DNA from: Nostoc favosum CHAB5714
GTDB taxonomy: Bacteria; Cyanobacteriota; Cyanobacteriia; Cyanobacteriales; Nostocaceae
Length of the DNA stretch: 40,553 nucleotides
Reading direction: 5' to 3'
Assembly: GCF_020829495.1 (NCBI RefSeq)
Contig: NZ_JAIVFQ010000014.1
Span: 83,719-124,271 of the forward strand
The notes beneath the pieces are model-generated. The model was given only the letters and a program-made list of their open reading frames with translations, did no database searches and was not told where the DNA came from. Made by a program: the position numbers and the translations under genes. Shown piece after piece: positions 18,369 to 27,771 of this stretch; positions within the stretch are counted from its first letter, which is position 1, and each line of letters starts with the position of its first letter.

Positions 18369-18500
18369 AGTGAGGAGTGAGGAGTTAGGAGTTATGAGTT
18401 AGGAGTTATGAGTTATGAGTTATGAGTTATGAGTTATGAGTTTTAACTTCTAACTCCTCACTCCTCACTCCTAACTTCTAACTCCTAACTCTTAACCTAA
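18367..18500. repeat. STRR arrays between proC and the helicase gene
   Basis: GTGAGGAGTGAGGAGTTAGG and repeated TTATGAG units (to ~18441) are followed by complementary TTCTAACTCCTCACTCCTCA units. The first array begins within two bases of the proC stop codon. Confidence 0.85.
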
Positions 18501-18557
18501 CGAAGTTGACAAAAGACTCGTTAGTATAGTAAACAATCTGGTTGCAAATGTGATTGA

Positions 18558-21233
18558 GTGAATTATCCTGCACCGTCTCCAGAACTTGACTTAGGGTCTA
18601 TATTTCCCTTTGATCTGGATCAGTTTCAAAAAGAAGCGATCGCGTCCCTAAACGCCGGACGCTCCGTAGTCGTATGTGCGCCCACAGGTTCGGGCAAAAC
18701 ATTAGTCGGGGAATACGCCATTTATCGCGCCCTGACGCGAGGAAAACGTGTATTTTATACTACTCCCCTAAAGGCGCTATCGAATCAAAAATTGCGTGAT
18801 TTTCGAGAAAAATTCGGGTTTGATCAAGTCGGACTGTTAACTGGAGATGCCTCCATTAACAGAGATGCACCGATTTTGGTGATGACCACAGAAATTTTCC
18901 GAAATATGCTCTATGGCACACCCATTGGGCAAGTTGGCATCTCATTAGTAGACGTTGAAGCGGTGATACTTGATGAGTGCCACTACATGAACGATCGCCA
19001 GCGCGGTACTGTTTGGGAAGAATCAATCATCTATTGTCCCCGGGAAGTACAACTGGCAGCCCTCTCAGCAACGGTTGCCAACAGCGATCAACTCACCGAT
19101 TGGCTAAACCGCGTTCACGGCCCAACTGACCTGATTTACTCCGATTTTCGCCCAGTTCCCTTGGAATTTCACTTTTGCAATCCCAAAGGGTTATTTCCCC
19201 TGCTGAATGATAGCAAAACCAAAATTAACCCCCGCCTTATTCAGAAGAAGGGGAGAGGGGGAGAAAGGGAGAGGGGGAGAAGTGGTAGACCTGAAGCTCC
19301 TGGAATCATTTTTACCTTGAGCCAGTTAGAGCAACGGGATATGCTACCAGCGATTTACTTTATCTTCAGCCGCCGGGGATGTGATAAAGCAGTGGCAGAA
19401 GTGGGTGATTTATGGCTGGTAAATAATGAAGAATCCCAGATTTTGCGGCAACAAATTGATGACTTTTTAGCCCGCAATCCCGAAGCAGGGCGTTCTGGAC
19501 AAATTGCACCCCTGTACCGGGGAATTGCTGCCCACCACGCCGGAATTTTACCTGCTTGGAAAGCACTGGTAGAAGAACTATTTCAGCAAGGGCTGATTAA
19601 AGTAGTATTTGCTACTGAAACGCTAGCGGCGGGAATTAATATGCCCGCCCGGACAACAGTAATTTCTACCCTTTCCAAGCGTACCGATACTGGACACCGC
19701 TTGTTGAATGCTTCCGAATTTTTGCAAATGGCGGGACGGGCAGGCCGCCGGGGGATGGATAAACAAGGTCATGTGGTGACAGTCCAAACTCCCTTTGAAG
19801 GAGCCAAAGAAGCGGCGTATTTGGGAACATCCAAGCCAGATCCCCTTGTAAGCCAGTTTACCCCCAGTTATGGCATGGTACTCAACTTGCTGCAAACACA
19901 CACCCTAGAGCAAACCAGGGAACTGATAGAACGCAGTTTTGGGCAGTACATGGCCACCTTGCATTTACGGCCAGAATACGATGAGATTGCGGAACTGCAA
20001 AGACAATTAGCTCAACTTCATGAGCAAATCGCCGCAGTTGATGAAAATGAACTGGCTATTTATGAGAAATTACGGCAACGCCTGAAAGTGGAACGCCAGA
20101 TATTGAAAACCTTGCAAGAGCAAGCGCAGGAAGATAGACAAGAAGAATTGGGGATGATGTTGGGATTTGCAGTGTCAGGAACTCTGTTGAGTCTCAAGGG
20201 TAAAAACATCACAGTGTCTACTCCTGTAACCGCAGTTTTAGTGGGAAAATCGCCGGGTTCTGGTCAAGCTCCTTACTTGGTATGCTTGGGACACGATAAT
20301 CGCTGGTATGTGGCAACGACAGGGGATGTAGTCGATTTGTATGCCGAACTGCCGCGAATTGAGGTGCCACCTGATATCCTGCCACCGCCAGAGATGCCTT
20401 TGAAGCCAGGACAGTCACGCCGGGGTACTCAAGAAACATTTGCGATCGCTACGCGTATTCCCAATCCTGTAGAATCATTGAATCTGGCACCAGAAGTAGC
20501 AGAACAACTCAGCCGCACTGCTGCCGTCCAAGAGCAATTAGAAGCTCATCCCCTACATCAATCAGGCAATGCTGCCATGCTTTTCAAGCGCCGGGCCCGC
20601 TATGTTGAACTAGAAGCCGAACTTGAACAGTTGCAAGAGCAAGTAGAGCAACAGTCACAACGTCATTGGGAAGAATTTCTCAATTTAATCGCAATTCTGC
20701 AACACTTTGGCGCTTTAGATAACTTAGTGCCCACAGTATTAGGGCGAATTGCTGCCGCCATTCGAGGCGAGAATGAATTGTGGCTAGGTTTAGTATTCGC
20801 TAGTGGTGAATTGGACAACTTAGATCCGCACCATTTAGCCGCCGCCGCCGCCGGTTTGGTGATGGAAACGCCTCGTCCAGATAGCAAAGTTAACTTTGAG
20901 CTTAGTAATGAAGTTGCAGAAGCCTTAGCAAAATTGCGGGGAATTCGTCGCCAAATGTTCCAACTACAACGGCGGTATAACGTAGCCCTGCCTATATGGT
21001 TGGAGTTTGAGTTAATTGCCATAGTCGAACAATGGGCGCTGGGAATGGAGTGGATAGAACTCTGCGAGAACACCACCTTGGATGAAGGCGACGTGGTGAG
21101 AATTTTACGGCGGACGTTGGATTTATTATCACAAATACCCCACGTTCCCCATTTACCAGACTCTTTCCAGCGTAATGCCCATCGGGCGATGCAGTTGATT
21201 GATAGATTCCCTGTGAATGAGGTGGTTGAATAA
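18558..21233 (+). CDS. Ski2/Mtr4-like DExH RNA helicase
   Basis: This 891-residue ATP-dependent RNA helicase belongs to the superfamily 2 Ski2-like group. Motif I is CAPTGSGKT (residues ~40-48), motif II DECH in VILDECHYMND (~137-147), motif III LSATVAN, and motif VI QMAGRAGRRGMD. The C-terminal ~175 residues (EVAEALAKLRGIRRQMFQLQRR...LLSQIPHVP) fit the DSHCT domain. The start is GTG 18558, giving MNYPAPSPELDLGS. A short Arg/Gly/Glu insertion (GRGGERERGRSGRP, about residues 231-244), encoded by AGAGGGGGAGA repeats, lies in the linker between the two helicase lobes. Homologues are common in cyanobacteria and act in plant plastids as ISE2. Isolated gene, probably with its own promoter. Confidence 0.93.
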   Translation: MNYPAPSPELDLGSIFPFDLDQFQKEAIASLNAGRSVVVCAPTGSGKTLVGEYAIYRALTRGKRVFYTTPLKALSNQKLRDFREKFGFDQVGLLTGDASINRDAPILVMTTEIFRNMLYGTPIGQVGISLVDVEAVILDECHYMNDRQRGTVWEESIIYCPREVQLAALSATVANSDQLTDWLNRVHGPTDLIYSDFRPVPLEFHFCNPKGLFPLLNDSKTKINPRLIQKKGRGGERERGRSGRPEAPGIIFTLSQLEQRDMLPAIYFIFSRRGCDKAVAEVGDLWLVNNEESQILRQQIDDFLARNPEAGRSGQIAPLYRGIAAHHAGILPAWKALVEELFQQGLIKVVFATETLAAGINMPARTTVISTLSKRTDTGHRLLNASEFLQMAGRAGRRGMDKQGHVVTVQTPFEGAKEAAYLGTSKPDPLVSQFTPSYGMVLNLLQTHTLEQTRELIERSFGQYMATLHLRPEYDEIAELQRQLAQLHEQIAAVDENELAIYEKLRQRLKVERQILKTLQEQAQEDRQEELGMMLGFAVSGTLLSLKGKNITVSTPVTAVLVGKSPGSGQAPYLVCLGHDNRWYVATTGDVVDLYAELPRIEVPPDILPPPEMPLKPGQSRRGTQETFAIATRIPNPVESLNLAPEVAEQLSRTAAVQEQLEAHPLHQSGNAAMLFKRRARYVELEAELEQLQEQVEQQSQRHWEEFLNLIAILQHFGALDNLVPTVLGRIAAAIRGENELWLGLVFASGELDNLDPHHLAAAAAGLVMETPRPDSKVNFELSNEVAEALAKLRGIRRQMFQLQRRYNVALPIWLEFELIAIVEQWALGMEWIELCENTTLDEGDVVRILRRTLDLLSQIPHVPHLPDSFQRNAHRAMQLIDRFPVNEVVE

Positions 21234-21236
21234 ACA

Positions 21237-21290
21237 GGACGCTTTTACGTACACAGAGTATTTGATAATTTCTGTGCGTCTTTTTCTCTC
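21237..21290 (+). terminator. Probable terminator after the helicase gene
   Basis: GACGC (21238) and CACAGA (21252) pair with TCTGTG and GCGTC (21271-21280), directly followed by TTTTT. Coordinates are approximate. Confidence 0.6.
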
Positions 21291-21352
21291 AGGACTTACA
21301 CAAAACTAGACGCTGTAGGGGCGATTAATTTATGAATTGCCCCTACAAACCG
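21291..21352. mobile_element. Partial copy of the GGACTTACGCA-type MITE
   Basis: AGGACTTACA at 21291 matches the terminal repeat of the elements at 25391-25578 and 32635-32723. The inner stem TAGGGGC/GCCCCTA is shared with the 32635 element. The other terminal repeat is not present, so this looks like a one-ended remnant. Confidence 0.55.
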
Positions 21353-21493
21353 CCCAAGAATGAATTTAGATTTAACCAAATATATAGTAGTGGTACGTAG
21401 TTAAAAATGCTTTTTTGGTTTCGTATATTTTCTATACGTGATTAATCATGTGTATCTAACAGAAGTTATAGCCCCTATTAGCGCTATTCAATC

Positions 21494-21868
21494 TTAGTAC
21501 ACTAAGTTTCCAGTACCGCGCAACTGACGCAAAGAATTTAGACAGTATGGACAGTCACAGCCAAATGTCTGAATTGCAGCATCACTTTCCTCCTCAGTAA
21601 AGTTCAACATGGCAATATTCTCATCTGATACTGATGTGACAATGGTTGAGGAACGTGTAGAGGTATAAGGTTGCGTTCTCTCTGAATCTCGAATGCACAC
21701 AAAATCTTTTCCACCATGTGGGTTAGTGATACAAGTACGACCGTCTTGTGTGTGCATTAATCGCTGAGTAATACTAGCATGGGCAGGATTCAATACCGCC
21801 AGCGTAGACATCAGCGACACAAAAATTGAGGAACTGGAAAGCAAATTCAAGATAATTTTTTTGTTCAT
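21494..21868 (-). CDS. Secreted small protein of unknown function with a CDCPYC motif
   Basis: A 124-residue protein with a clear Sec signal peptide: MNKK, a hydrophobic run to ~residue 25, and a likely cleavage after AHA (NPAHA|SI). The mature part has two spaced cysteines (TCITN, FVCIR) and a C-terminal FGCDCPYCLNSLRQLRGTG. I associate the pattern EEESDAAIQTFGCDCP...NSLRQLRG with a cyanobacterial conserved hypothetical family. No function is known to me. CxCxxC could bind a metal or form disulfides, but this is inference. It neighbours no obvious partner; the metal ATPase downstream is divergent. Confidence 0.7.
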   Translation of the reverse strand: MNKKIILNLLSSSSIFVSLMSTLAVLNPAHASITQRLMHTQDGRTCITNPHGGKDFVCIRDSERTQPYTSTRSSTIVTSVSDENIAMLNFTEEESDAAIQTFGCDCPYCLNSLRQLRGTGNLVY

Positions 21869-22013
21869 AAATTTCCTTGAGAAAATTGTCTACTAGTTTA
21901 GGGTATTCGATTCACTTTCAAACTTCAAGTGAGTTTTCCATAAGAATAGCTAGCCTGACACTTGTTACCCAACAAAGTTTCCTATCTACCCAGTTTGCTC
22001 ACAAATTAGTTGC

Positions 22014-22143
22014 TATAGCAGTCCTAAATCATTTGTGAAAATTATATATCTCTTTCTTCTTTCTTCCCTTTGCGCCCAAAGCCAATACTTTGCGGTTCGT
22101 TTTCAAATTTTATATTTTTCACGAATCAAATAGGACTGCTATA
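22014..22143. mobile_element. MITE-like element with TATAGCAGTCCTAAATCA ends
   Basis: A 130-base non-coding element. Its left end TATAGCAGTCCTAAATCA is matched in inverse orientation at the right by TCAAATAGGACTGCTATA, with inner TTTGTGAAAA/TTTTTCACGAA also paired. A one-ended copy lies at 32726-32760. No transposase is present. Confidence 0.7.
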
Positions 22144-22535
22144 TAGCAGAATTCAGCAGTCAAACAGGCTTGATGTCTAGATTTGAAACCTAAGTAGTAT
22201 ACTTCACAAAATTTAAATCCGCTCTATATCCACAAGATGGTGATTGTTGGCTTGATGCAAGCAACTCTTTCTCTTTGAAATCTTATGCAGAGCGATAAAT
22301 TGTTCACTACGAACAAAAGTTATATCTTGACATTATTCTATACAATTAAAAATCAGTATAGCTGTCTTTACAAGATTATAAATCTTAATTTAAACCAAAA
22401 GATAAGATAAATATTTAGCAATAAATCTGAGATAGATTCTCGTTCTTAAATTATCAACTTGAAAAAAGTTCTTTTTTTCATTACATTTGGTAAAAGGCTC
22501 ATATATCAAGTAATTTACTAGCCTCAACAGAAAAA
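22144..22535 (+). promoter_or_regulatory. Upstream region of the zinc-type ATPase gene
   Basis: About 390 bases without a gene. CTATAC (22338-22343) and GTATAG (22356-22361) form a 6-bp dyad with a 12-base centre, and TTGACA lies just before it (22328-22333). This could be a promoter-operator for a metal sensor, but no ArsR- or MerR-type consensus is clear. Confidence 0.3.
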
Positions 22536-24530
22536 ATGAAGCGAAAACTACATTCAGAATCTTCAGGTTGTTGCAACTGTGAACATGACCATCACGAGAA
22601 TCATAACCATGATCATAATCACAATCATGATGAGAATCATAACCATGACCACAATCACGACCACGGTGGAGAATTCAATCTGAAAAATGAGGTATTACCT
22701 TTGGTAGTAATTTTAAGTTTATATGCGCCTGGTGTAATTTTTGAAAATCAATTACACAATACATTCTACTCAATAGGTGAATATCTGCTTTTCATCCCTG
22801 CTTATCTATTAAGTGGATGGAGTGTTTTAAAAACTGCTGGGCGCAATATCCTCAAAGGTAGAGTATTCGATGAAACCTTTTTGATGGCAACAGCGACATT
22901 AGGGGCGATCGCAATTCATAAATTACCCGAAGCTGTCGGAGTCATGTTATTTTATAAAATTGGGGAATTGTTTCAGGATATTGCCGTTAGTCGTTCCCGT
23001 AATTCCATCAAAGCTTTATTAGAAGTACGTCCAGATTATGCCAATATTCAAATAGAGGGAGAATTAAAAAAAGTATCCCCAAAGACAGTAAATATTGGAG
23101 ATATTATCGTTGTAAAACCTGGGGAAAAGATTCCCTTAGATGGTGAGATTATAGATGGGAATTCCCAAGTCGATACCTCTGCATTAACTGGAGAATCTGT
23201 ACCGCGCTCAGTGAGACTGGGAGAGACAGTTTTGGCTGGGATGATCAACAAAATGGGTGTTCTCAGCATTAGAGTAACCAAACTATTTGATGACTCATCT
23301 ATTGCCAAGATTTTAGACTTGGTACAAAATGCCAAAAGTAAAAAAGCAGAAACAGAAAAGTTTATTACTAAATTTGCCCGATATTATACGCCTATAGTAG
23401 TTTTTATATCTATAGGAGTTGCACTATTACCTCCTTTATTCATTTCGGGTACAACTTCTTTAGAATGGGTTTATCGCGCCTTAATTTTACTAGTTATTTC
23501 CTGCCCCTGTGGACTAGTTATCAGTATTCCATTAGGTTACTTTGGAGGCGTGGGAGGTGCGGCTAAACGTGGTATTTTGGTTAAAGGCTCTACTTTTTTA
23601 GATGCTTTAAATGCAGTAAATACAGTTGTTTTTGATAAAACTGGAACGTTAACGAAAGGGGTATTTAAAGTAGTAAAAATAGTACCATCAAATGGCTACC
23701 TTGAACAAGAATTGCTCCAATTAGCTGCCAAAGTAGAATTGCACTCAAATCATCCCATCGCTCAATCTATCCGTAATGCTTATGGTGAAAAAATCGATGA
23801 ATTTGAGGTGAGAGATTATGAAGAGATAGCAGGCTATGGAATTAAAGCCAAGGTTGAAAATCGGGTAGTGATAGCGGGAAGCGATCGCCTATTACATAGA
23901 GAGAATATTACTCATGATAATTGCCAGTTAGAGGGAACAGTTATTCATCTAGTAGTAGATAATATTTACGCTGGGTATATTGTCATTGCTGATGAAGTGA
24001 AAGAAGATGCCAGACAAGCTATTCAAGCACTCAAAGGAATGGGTGTAGAGAAAACAGTAATGTTGACAGGAGATAATCAAGCGATCGCATCGCGGATTGC
24101 TCAACAGTTAGGTATAGATGCTTACGAAGCAGAGTTATTACCAGAGGAAAAAGTCAATGCCATTGAGAAATTACTCAGCACCGTTGGTAAGCATAGTAAA
24201 GTTGCTTTTGTTGGGGATGGCATTAATGATGCGCCAGTGATTGCTAGAGCAGATGTTGGTATAGCAATGGGTGGCTTAGGCTCAGATGCAGCGATAGAAA
24301 CTGCCGATATTGTGATTATGACAGATGCACCCTCAAAAGTGGCAGAAGCAATACAAATTGCCAGAAAAACCCGCAGAATTGTTTGGCAAAATATCGCTTT
24401 TGCCTTAGCAATTAAAGCTGTATTTATTGGATTGGGTATTTTAGGCGTAGCGACAATGTGGGAAGCAGTATTCGCTGATGTGGGAGTAGCAATACTTGCA
24501 ATTTTCAACGCAACTAGAGCGATGAAATAA
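22536..24530 (+). CDS. Zn2+/Cd2+-type P1B ATPase with a His-rich N-terminus
   Basis: A 664-residue metal-exporting P-type ATPase. The N-terminus has CCNCEHDHHEN followed by His-Asn-Asp repeats up to ~residue 43, a soft metal-binding tail in place of a folded HMA domain. The core has TGES (~residue 218), membrane motif CPC in SCPCGLVISIPLGYFGG (~322), DKTGT (~367), the SNHP variant of the HP motif, and GDGIND. The last helices carry the Lys in AIKAVF and the Asp in FADVGVAILAIFNATR, which mark the P1B-2 (zinc/cadmium/lead) class. No HMA domain and no adjacent regulator gene are visible; the MerR gene at 27.3 kb is the nearest candidate. The ATG at 22536 starts just before the Cys/His tail. Confidence 0.93.
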   Translation: MKRKLHSESSGCCNCEHDHHENHNHDHNHNHDENHNHDHNHDHGGEFNLKNEVLPLVVILSLYAPGVIFENQLHNTFYSIGEYLLFIPAYLLSGWSVLKTAGRNILKGRVFDETFLMATATLGAIAIHKLPEAVGVMLFYKIGELFQDIAVSRSRNSIKALLEVRPDYANIQIEGELKKVSPKTVNIGDIIVVKPGEKIPLDGEIIDGNSQVDTSALTGESVPRSVRLGETVLAGMINKMGVLSIRVTKLFDDSSIAKILDLVQNAKSKKAETEKFITKFARYYTPIVVFISIGVALLPPLFISGTTSLEWVYRALILLVISCPCGLVISIPLGYFGGVGGAAKRGILVKGSTFLDALNAVNTVVFDKTGTLTKGVFKVVKIVPSNGYLEQELLQLAAKVELHSNHPIAQSIRNAYGEKIDEFEVRDYEEIAGYGIKAKVENRVVIAGSDRLLHRENITHDNCQLEGTVIHLVVDNIYAGYIVIADEVKEDARQAIQALKGMGVEKTVMLTGDNQAIASRIAQQLGIDAYEAELLPEEKVNAIEKLLSTVGKHSKVAFVGDGINDAPVIARADVGIAMGGLGSDAAIETADIVIMTDAPSKVAEAIQIARKTRRIVWQNIAFALAIKAVFIGLGILGVATMWEAVFADVGVAILAIFNATRAMK

Positions 24531-24557
24531 AATTGTTCAGAAATCGGGAATCCGTAA

Positions 24558-24905
24558 AGTGATAATACTCGTACTAAACCTCTAGATGTGCGTAACCTGG
24601 GTTCAACTTGGAAAACCCGCGAAGGTATCGGTGTCGGAACCCCATTGAGCGAGTTACGTAAGAAGTTAGCTGACTTTAAACTCTATGGATTGGCGTGGGA
24701 TTACGGCGGCACGATTTTGTTGGATAGTAGCCGATTATCTAGCTATCAGGGCAAACTCATCCTACGAGTAGATACTGCTCAGAAATATCCCAATGATTAT
24801 AAAGCACTGTCAGGCGATCGCACTTTTTCTTCTAGCAATCCCCATTGGAAACCTCTGGGAATCAGGCTAGCAGAAATTATCGTTGTACTCAACCCAAGTG
24901 AGTAG
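24558..24905 (+). pseudogene. 5'-truncated gene fragment, function unknown
   Basis: The frame is open from 24558 (after a stop) and reads TRTKPLDVRNLGSTWKTREG, then IGVGTPLSELRKKLADFKLYG, then WDYGGTILLDSSRLSSYQGK. A GTG at 24588 would give 105 residues. The sequence continues naturally upstream of that GTG into a coding-like stretch without a start, which suggests the N-terminal half is lost. I associate the G(I)GxGTxLxELxK...WDYGG pattern with cyanobacterial hypothetical proteins that are longer. No known function. Confidence 0.5.
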
Positions 24906-24949
24906 TGGTATGCTAAACATCAGTTTGCTAAAGCGTAGAGGGACTATGA

Positions 24950-25131
24950 AGACGACGTTCTTATACTAAGTCTGGAACTGGTAAATTACTGACAGAAGAA
25001 ATTACAGAAGTGACATCTCGTGTCGTTGTGATGTTTCAGCTATTGAAACCAAACACAGTAAACCAGATTGCTAAATCATCGCCCAGGTAAATCAAAATCC
25101 TGATGCAACTGTCATAATTGACTATGGATAA
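24950..25131 (+). pseudogene. Frameshifted gene remnant, unassigned
   Basis: One frame reads GTGKLLTEEITEVTSRVVV, MFQLLKPNTVNQIA and then stops. The next frame picks up as IAQVNQNPDATVIIDYG and ends at TAA 25129-25131. Joining them needs one frameshift near 25075. This looks like the 3' end of a decayed gene. I do not recognise the family. Confidence 0.4.
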
Positions 25132-25778
25132 AATTGAGTCTGCATTGCAACCATGAGACTATGTAAATATACAGTTATTTGCCTGATAAAAATCAGGATT
25201 TCCTGACCTAGTAAACAAGAAAAACATAGATATTAAGTTAATTGGTGTTTGTTTATACTATTTCAAATTTTTGTAGTCGTTATACTCATGACTTAGGTTC
25301 TACCTGGGAATTAGGAAGTGGCTTTGCCACTTCTTTTTATTTATCTGGTAGCCTAGTAAAAAATAAATTAAAAGTTAAAAGTAATTTCTAGGACTTACGC
25401 ATTGACAAGAAATACCAAATATGTATTAAGGTTAAAAACCATATCTTTCGTAAGGGCACAGCATTGCTGTGTCCCTACAGCATCATCTATTTACGATCGC
25501 AGGATAATTAAGAAAAGCCTGAAAACTTCCCATTTTAGGTAATGCACATCACGATGCATTTGTACATTGCGTAAGTCCTAATTTCATTGAACTTTTAACC
25601 TTTATTAATTGTTATACCATTTGACAAAATACCTGCTATATCTACATTTTTAGGGGCGTACAACTGTACACCCCTAGAGCCGATTCATTTCTTGCAAAGA
25701 TTGTTGACAATGGTATGATTTCGTGTATGTTTAAATGACCAAGTACCCTGACGGAATTCTAGGCATATAGACATGATA
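25132..25778. other. Intergenic region before the Rieske gene
   Basis: Apart from the MITE-like element at 25391-25578, no gene is seen. A short hairpin GAAGTGGCTTTGCCACTTC (25314-25332), followed by TTTTTATTTAT, resembles a plus-strand terminator. Confidence 0.45.
25391..25578. mobile_element. MITE-like element with GGACTTACGCA terminal repeats (188 bp)
   Basis: GGACTTACGCA at 25391-25401 is exactly inverted as TGCGTAAGTCC at 25568-25578. The flanks TAATTTCTA and TAATTTCAT agree in 7 of 9 positions, consistent with an aged 9-base target duplication. An inner AGGGCACAGC/GCTGTGTCCCT hairpin lies at the centre. No transposase is encoded. Confidence 0.75.
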
Positions 25779-26867
25779 TTAATCATTACTCATTGTATCT
25801 TGCCATCTCTCACGCTTGGGCTTGCTCTCCACATCGCGCGATCGCACTTCTTGCCAAGTCCCCCACATTAGAGATTGCTGTTTTTCAACATGGTTAATAA
25901 ACTGCATGATTGGCTGATCTACTTTGATGGGAGTTTTCAAATCAAACTGAATTGTTTGCAGAACCTTGATGTCACCCATAAAAAAGAACTTACCTGCAAT
26001 CTTGGTCAGCCATAGCACAATTCGATTGCATAACCAACCAAAAATTCCTTTACGTTTCTTAGCGATCAACAAGATTTGACCTTCAGCTTTTCCCCCTTCG
26101 TGGAGGCGAACTGCTAACATCGTGTGGACATGGAAGAAATCGGGGCCAAGTGTCACAATGCTAATGCTACCGTACCAATAGCAAATACTGTAAGTTATGG
26201 CATTTTTGTAGAAAAGACGGATGAGCTTAATGACAGAGGAATTGTCTTTGATGGGTGTAATATTACTGAAGATAATTGCATTCTCGTTCAGTTCCTGTCT
26301 TTCAAAAATAATTTCTATTGGCAGTTTGTGAACTGTATTGAGGTGTTGACCATCGATGGGGTTAATCATCACCACATTGGGGTGACAGTTCATCACAAAA
26401 TGAGAATGGATGGCGACATCACACTCTTTTTGTTCCAACTCTGGAACAAAAGGTAAGGGTTGTTGTGGTATTTCTCCAGTCCAAACCCAAATCATCCCGT
26501 ACTTCTCCGCAGTGGGCCAAGTTTGTAACTTTAGGGAAAGCGGTGTATCTAAACATGGAATATCAATACACATCCCCTCAGCATCAAACTTCCAGTGGTG
26601 GAAAAAACAACGTAGTGCATTACCCTCAACTTTGCCTTCAGCAAGGTGAGCGCCCATGTGTGGACAGTAGGCATCAAAGGTAGCTACTCTTTTGTCTTTA
26701 CCACGGTAAATTACTAGTTCTCTGCCCAAAATAGTGACAGGTTTTACTTCACCCACCCGCAGATTTCGAGAGGGTATTACCCAATACCATCCCTCAATAA
26801 AATGCTCTGGATTATTGAAGTTTTTAGGTTTACGGGTTGAGCTAAAAGTCTGCGAGTTGAGATTCAT
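25779..26867 (-). CDS. Rieske [2Fe-2S] non-haem iron oxygenase
   Basis: A 362-residue ring-hydroxylating-oxygenase-type alpha subunit. The Rieske cluster ligands are C68 and H70 (YCPHMGAHL) and C87 and H90 (CFFHHWKF). The catalytic iron site fits NPIDGQHLNTVH, with H175 and H180 as the two histidines; the carboxylate ligand would lie later and is not identified. The ~25 N-terminal residues before FIEGWYWVIPSR are variable. There is no membrane anchor, although residues near IFGWLCNRIVLWLTKIAG are hydrophobic. The substrate is unknown; relatives act on aromatic compounds, sterols or chlorophyll intermediates. A reductase partner is not in the window. It is divergent from the MerR gene across ~430 bases. 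Confidence 0.88.
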   Translation of the reverse strand: MNLNSQTFSSTRKPKNFNNPEHFIEGWYWVIPSRNLRVGEVKPVTILGRELVIYRGKDKRVATFDAYCPHMGAHLAEGKVEGNALRCFFHHWKFDAEGMCIDIPCLDTPLSLKLQTWPTAEKYGMIWVWTGEIPQQPLPFVPELEQKECDVAIHSHFVMNCHPNVVMINPIDGQHLNTVHKLPIEIIFERQELNENAIIFSNITPIKDNSSVIKLIRLFYKNAITYSICYWYGSISIVTLGPDFFHVHTMLAVRLHEGGKAEGQILLIAKKRKGIFGWLCNRIVLWLTKIAGKFFFMGDIKVLQTIQFDLKTPIKVDQPIMQFINHVEKQQSLMWGTWQEVRSRDVESKPKRERWQDTMSND

Positions 26868-27301
26868 TTTTATGGTTTCACTTGAGGTGAAGCTGTTGAT
26901 CTAGAAGTAACATGAGAACTAGAAAAAAACAGTTACTTTCAGTACTATGACAAACAGTTACCCAATACATGGAGCAAATTAAAGAGGTGAAATATTGAGT
27001 GGATTTTATTAAAAATGTTAAAATTAGGTTAACTAAATATCAGCTTATGTAAACTAATATCCATTCAGAATAGATATTTGGAAAATTAAAACTTAGTAAT
27101 ATCTCTAAGGGAACTCCAAGAAATAAAAACAACCGCTTGGAGTTGTTGACTGTTGACTGTGAACAGTGGGATATTTTTTTATTTGGAAGTCCCTAATTAG
27201 ATTAAAATTTAAACTACTGATACCAACATTTTGCTTAATCAAATAACTTCAGGAATTAGAAAAATATGTAATAATAATTACAAGAATTGGGAAAATCTGC
27301 C
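26868..27301. other. Divergent intergenic region, Rieske gene / merR
   Basis: An AT-rich stretch. AACTCCAAG (27112-27120) and CTTGGAGTT (27136-27144) form a 9-bp stem with a 15-base loop, followed by two TTGACTG units and GTGAACAGTGGG. I see no copy of the 30-bp metal-type dyad found at 30860. No gene is supported. Confidence 0.4.
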
Positions 27302-27736
27302 GTGTTAACTCAGGAGACAAAACTGCTTTTAATTGGTCAGGTAACAGATATAAGCAAAATCCCCATTAGGACAATTCGCTATTACGAGAGTTTAGGCTTA
27401 ATTAAATCATCAAGACGAACAGAAGGAGGCTTCCGTCAGTTTTCATTGGATGTGCTGACTCGTCTAGCGTTCATTAAAAGGGCACAAAATCTTGGTCTTA
27501 GCTTAGAGGAGATTGGAAATATTCTTCAGGTTTATGACCAAGGACAAGCTCCCTGTGGTGAAATTGAAGAAAAGCTCGAAGAGAAGCTCTTGCAAATTGA
27601 TCACCAAATTGATCAGTTGTTAACTTTACGGTCTGAAATAAAGGGATTACTTTCAGGCTGGAAGAATATGGACGGACAGCATGAGGATACAATTTGCCCC
27701 ATCATTCAAAACACTAGTACCGCAGGACGGAATTAA
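27302..27736 (+). CDS. MerR-family metal-responsive transcriptional regulator
   Basis: A regulator of 144 residues from GTG 27302 (149 from TTG 27287; neither start has a strong ribosome-binding site). The winged helix reads LLIGQVTDISKIPIRTIRYYESLGLI, GGFRQFS, followed by the dimerisation helix. A Cys in QAPCGEIEEKLEEKL starts that helix; CueR has Ser at this place, while ZntR and MerR have Cys, so a divalent-metal sensor is suggested. A second Cys lies in the C-terminal TICPIIQ loop. Family members twist promoters with 19-20 bp spacers, such as the dyad seen at 30860-30889. It is convergent with the copper genes. The metal is not settled. Confidence 0.85.
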   Translation: MLTQETKLLLIGQVTDISKIPIRTIRYYESLGLIKSSRRTEGGFRQFSLDVLTRLAFIKRAQNLGLSLEEIGNILQVYDQGQAPCGEIEEKLEEKLLQIDHQIDQLLTLRSEIKGLLSGWKNMDGQHEDTICPIIQNTSTAGRN

Positions 27737-27771
27737 AAATTAAAAAATAAAGCAATTTCTTTGTTCTTCAT

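Noticed and set aside
24588..24905. GTG at 24588 as the true start of a complete 105-residue gene
   Set aside because: The frame stays coding-like upstream of the GTG back to a stop at 24555, so a lost N-terminus is more likely.
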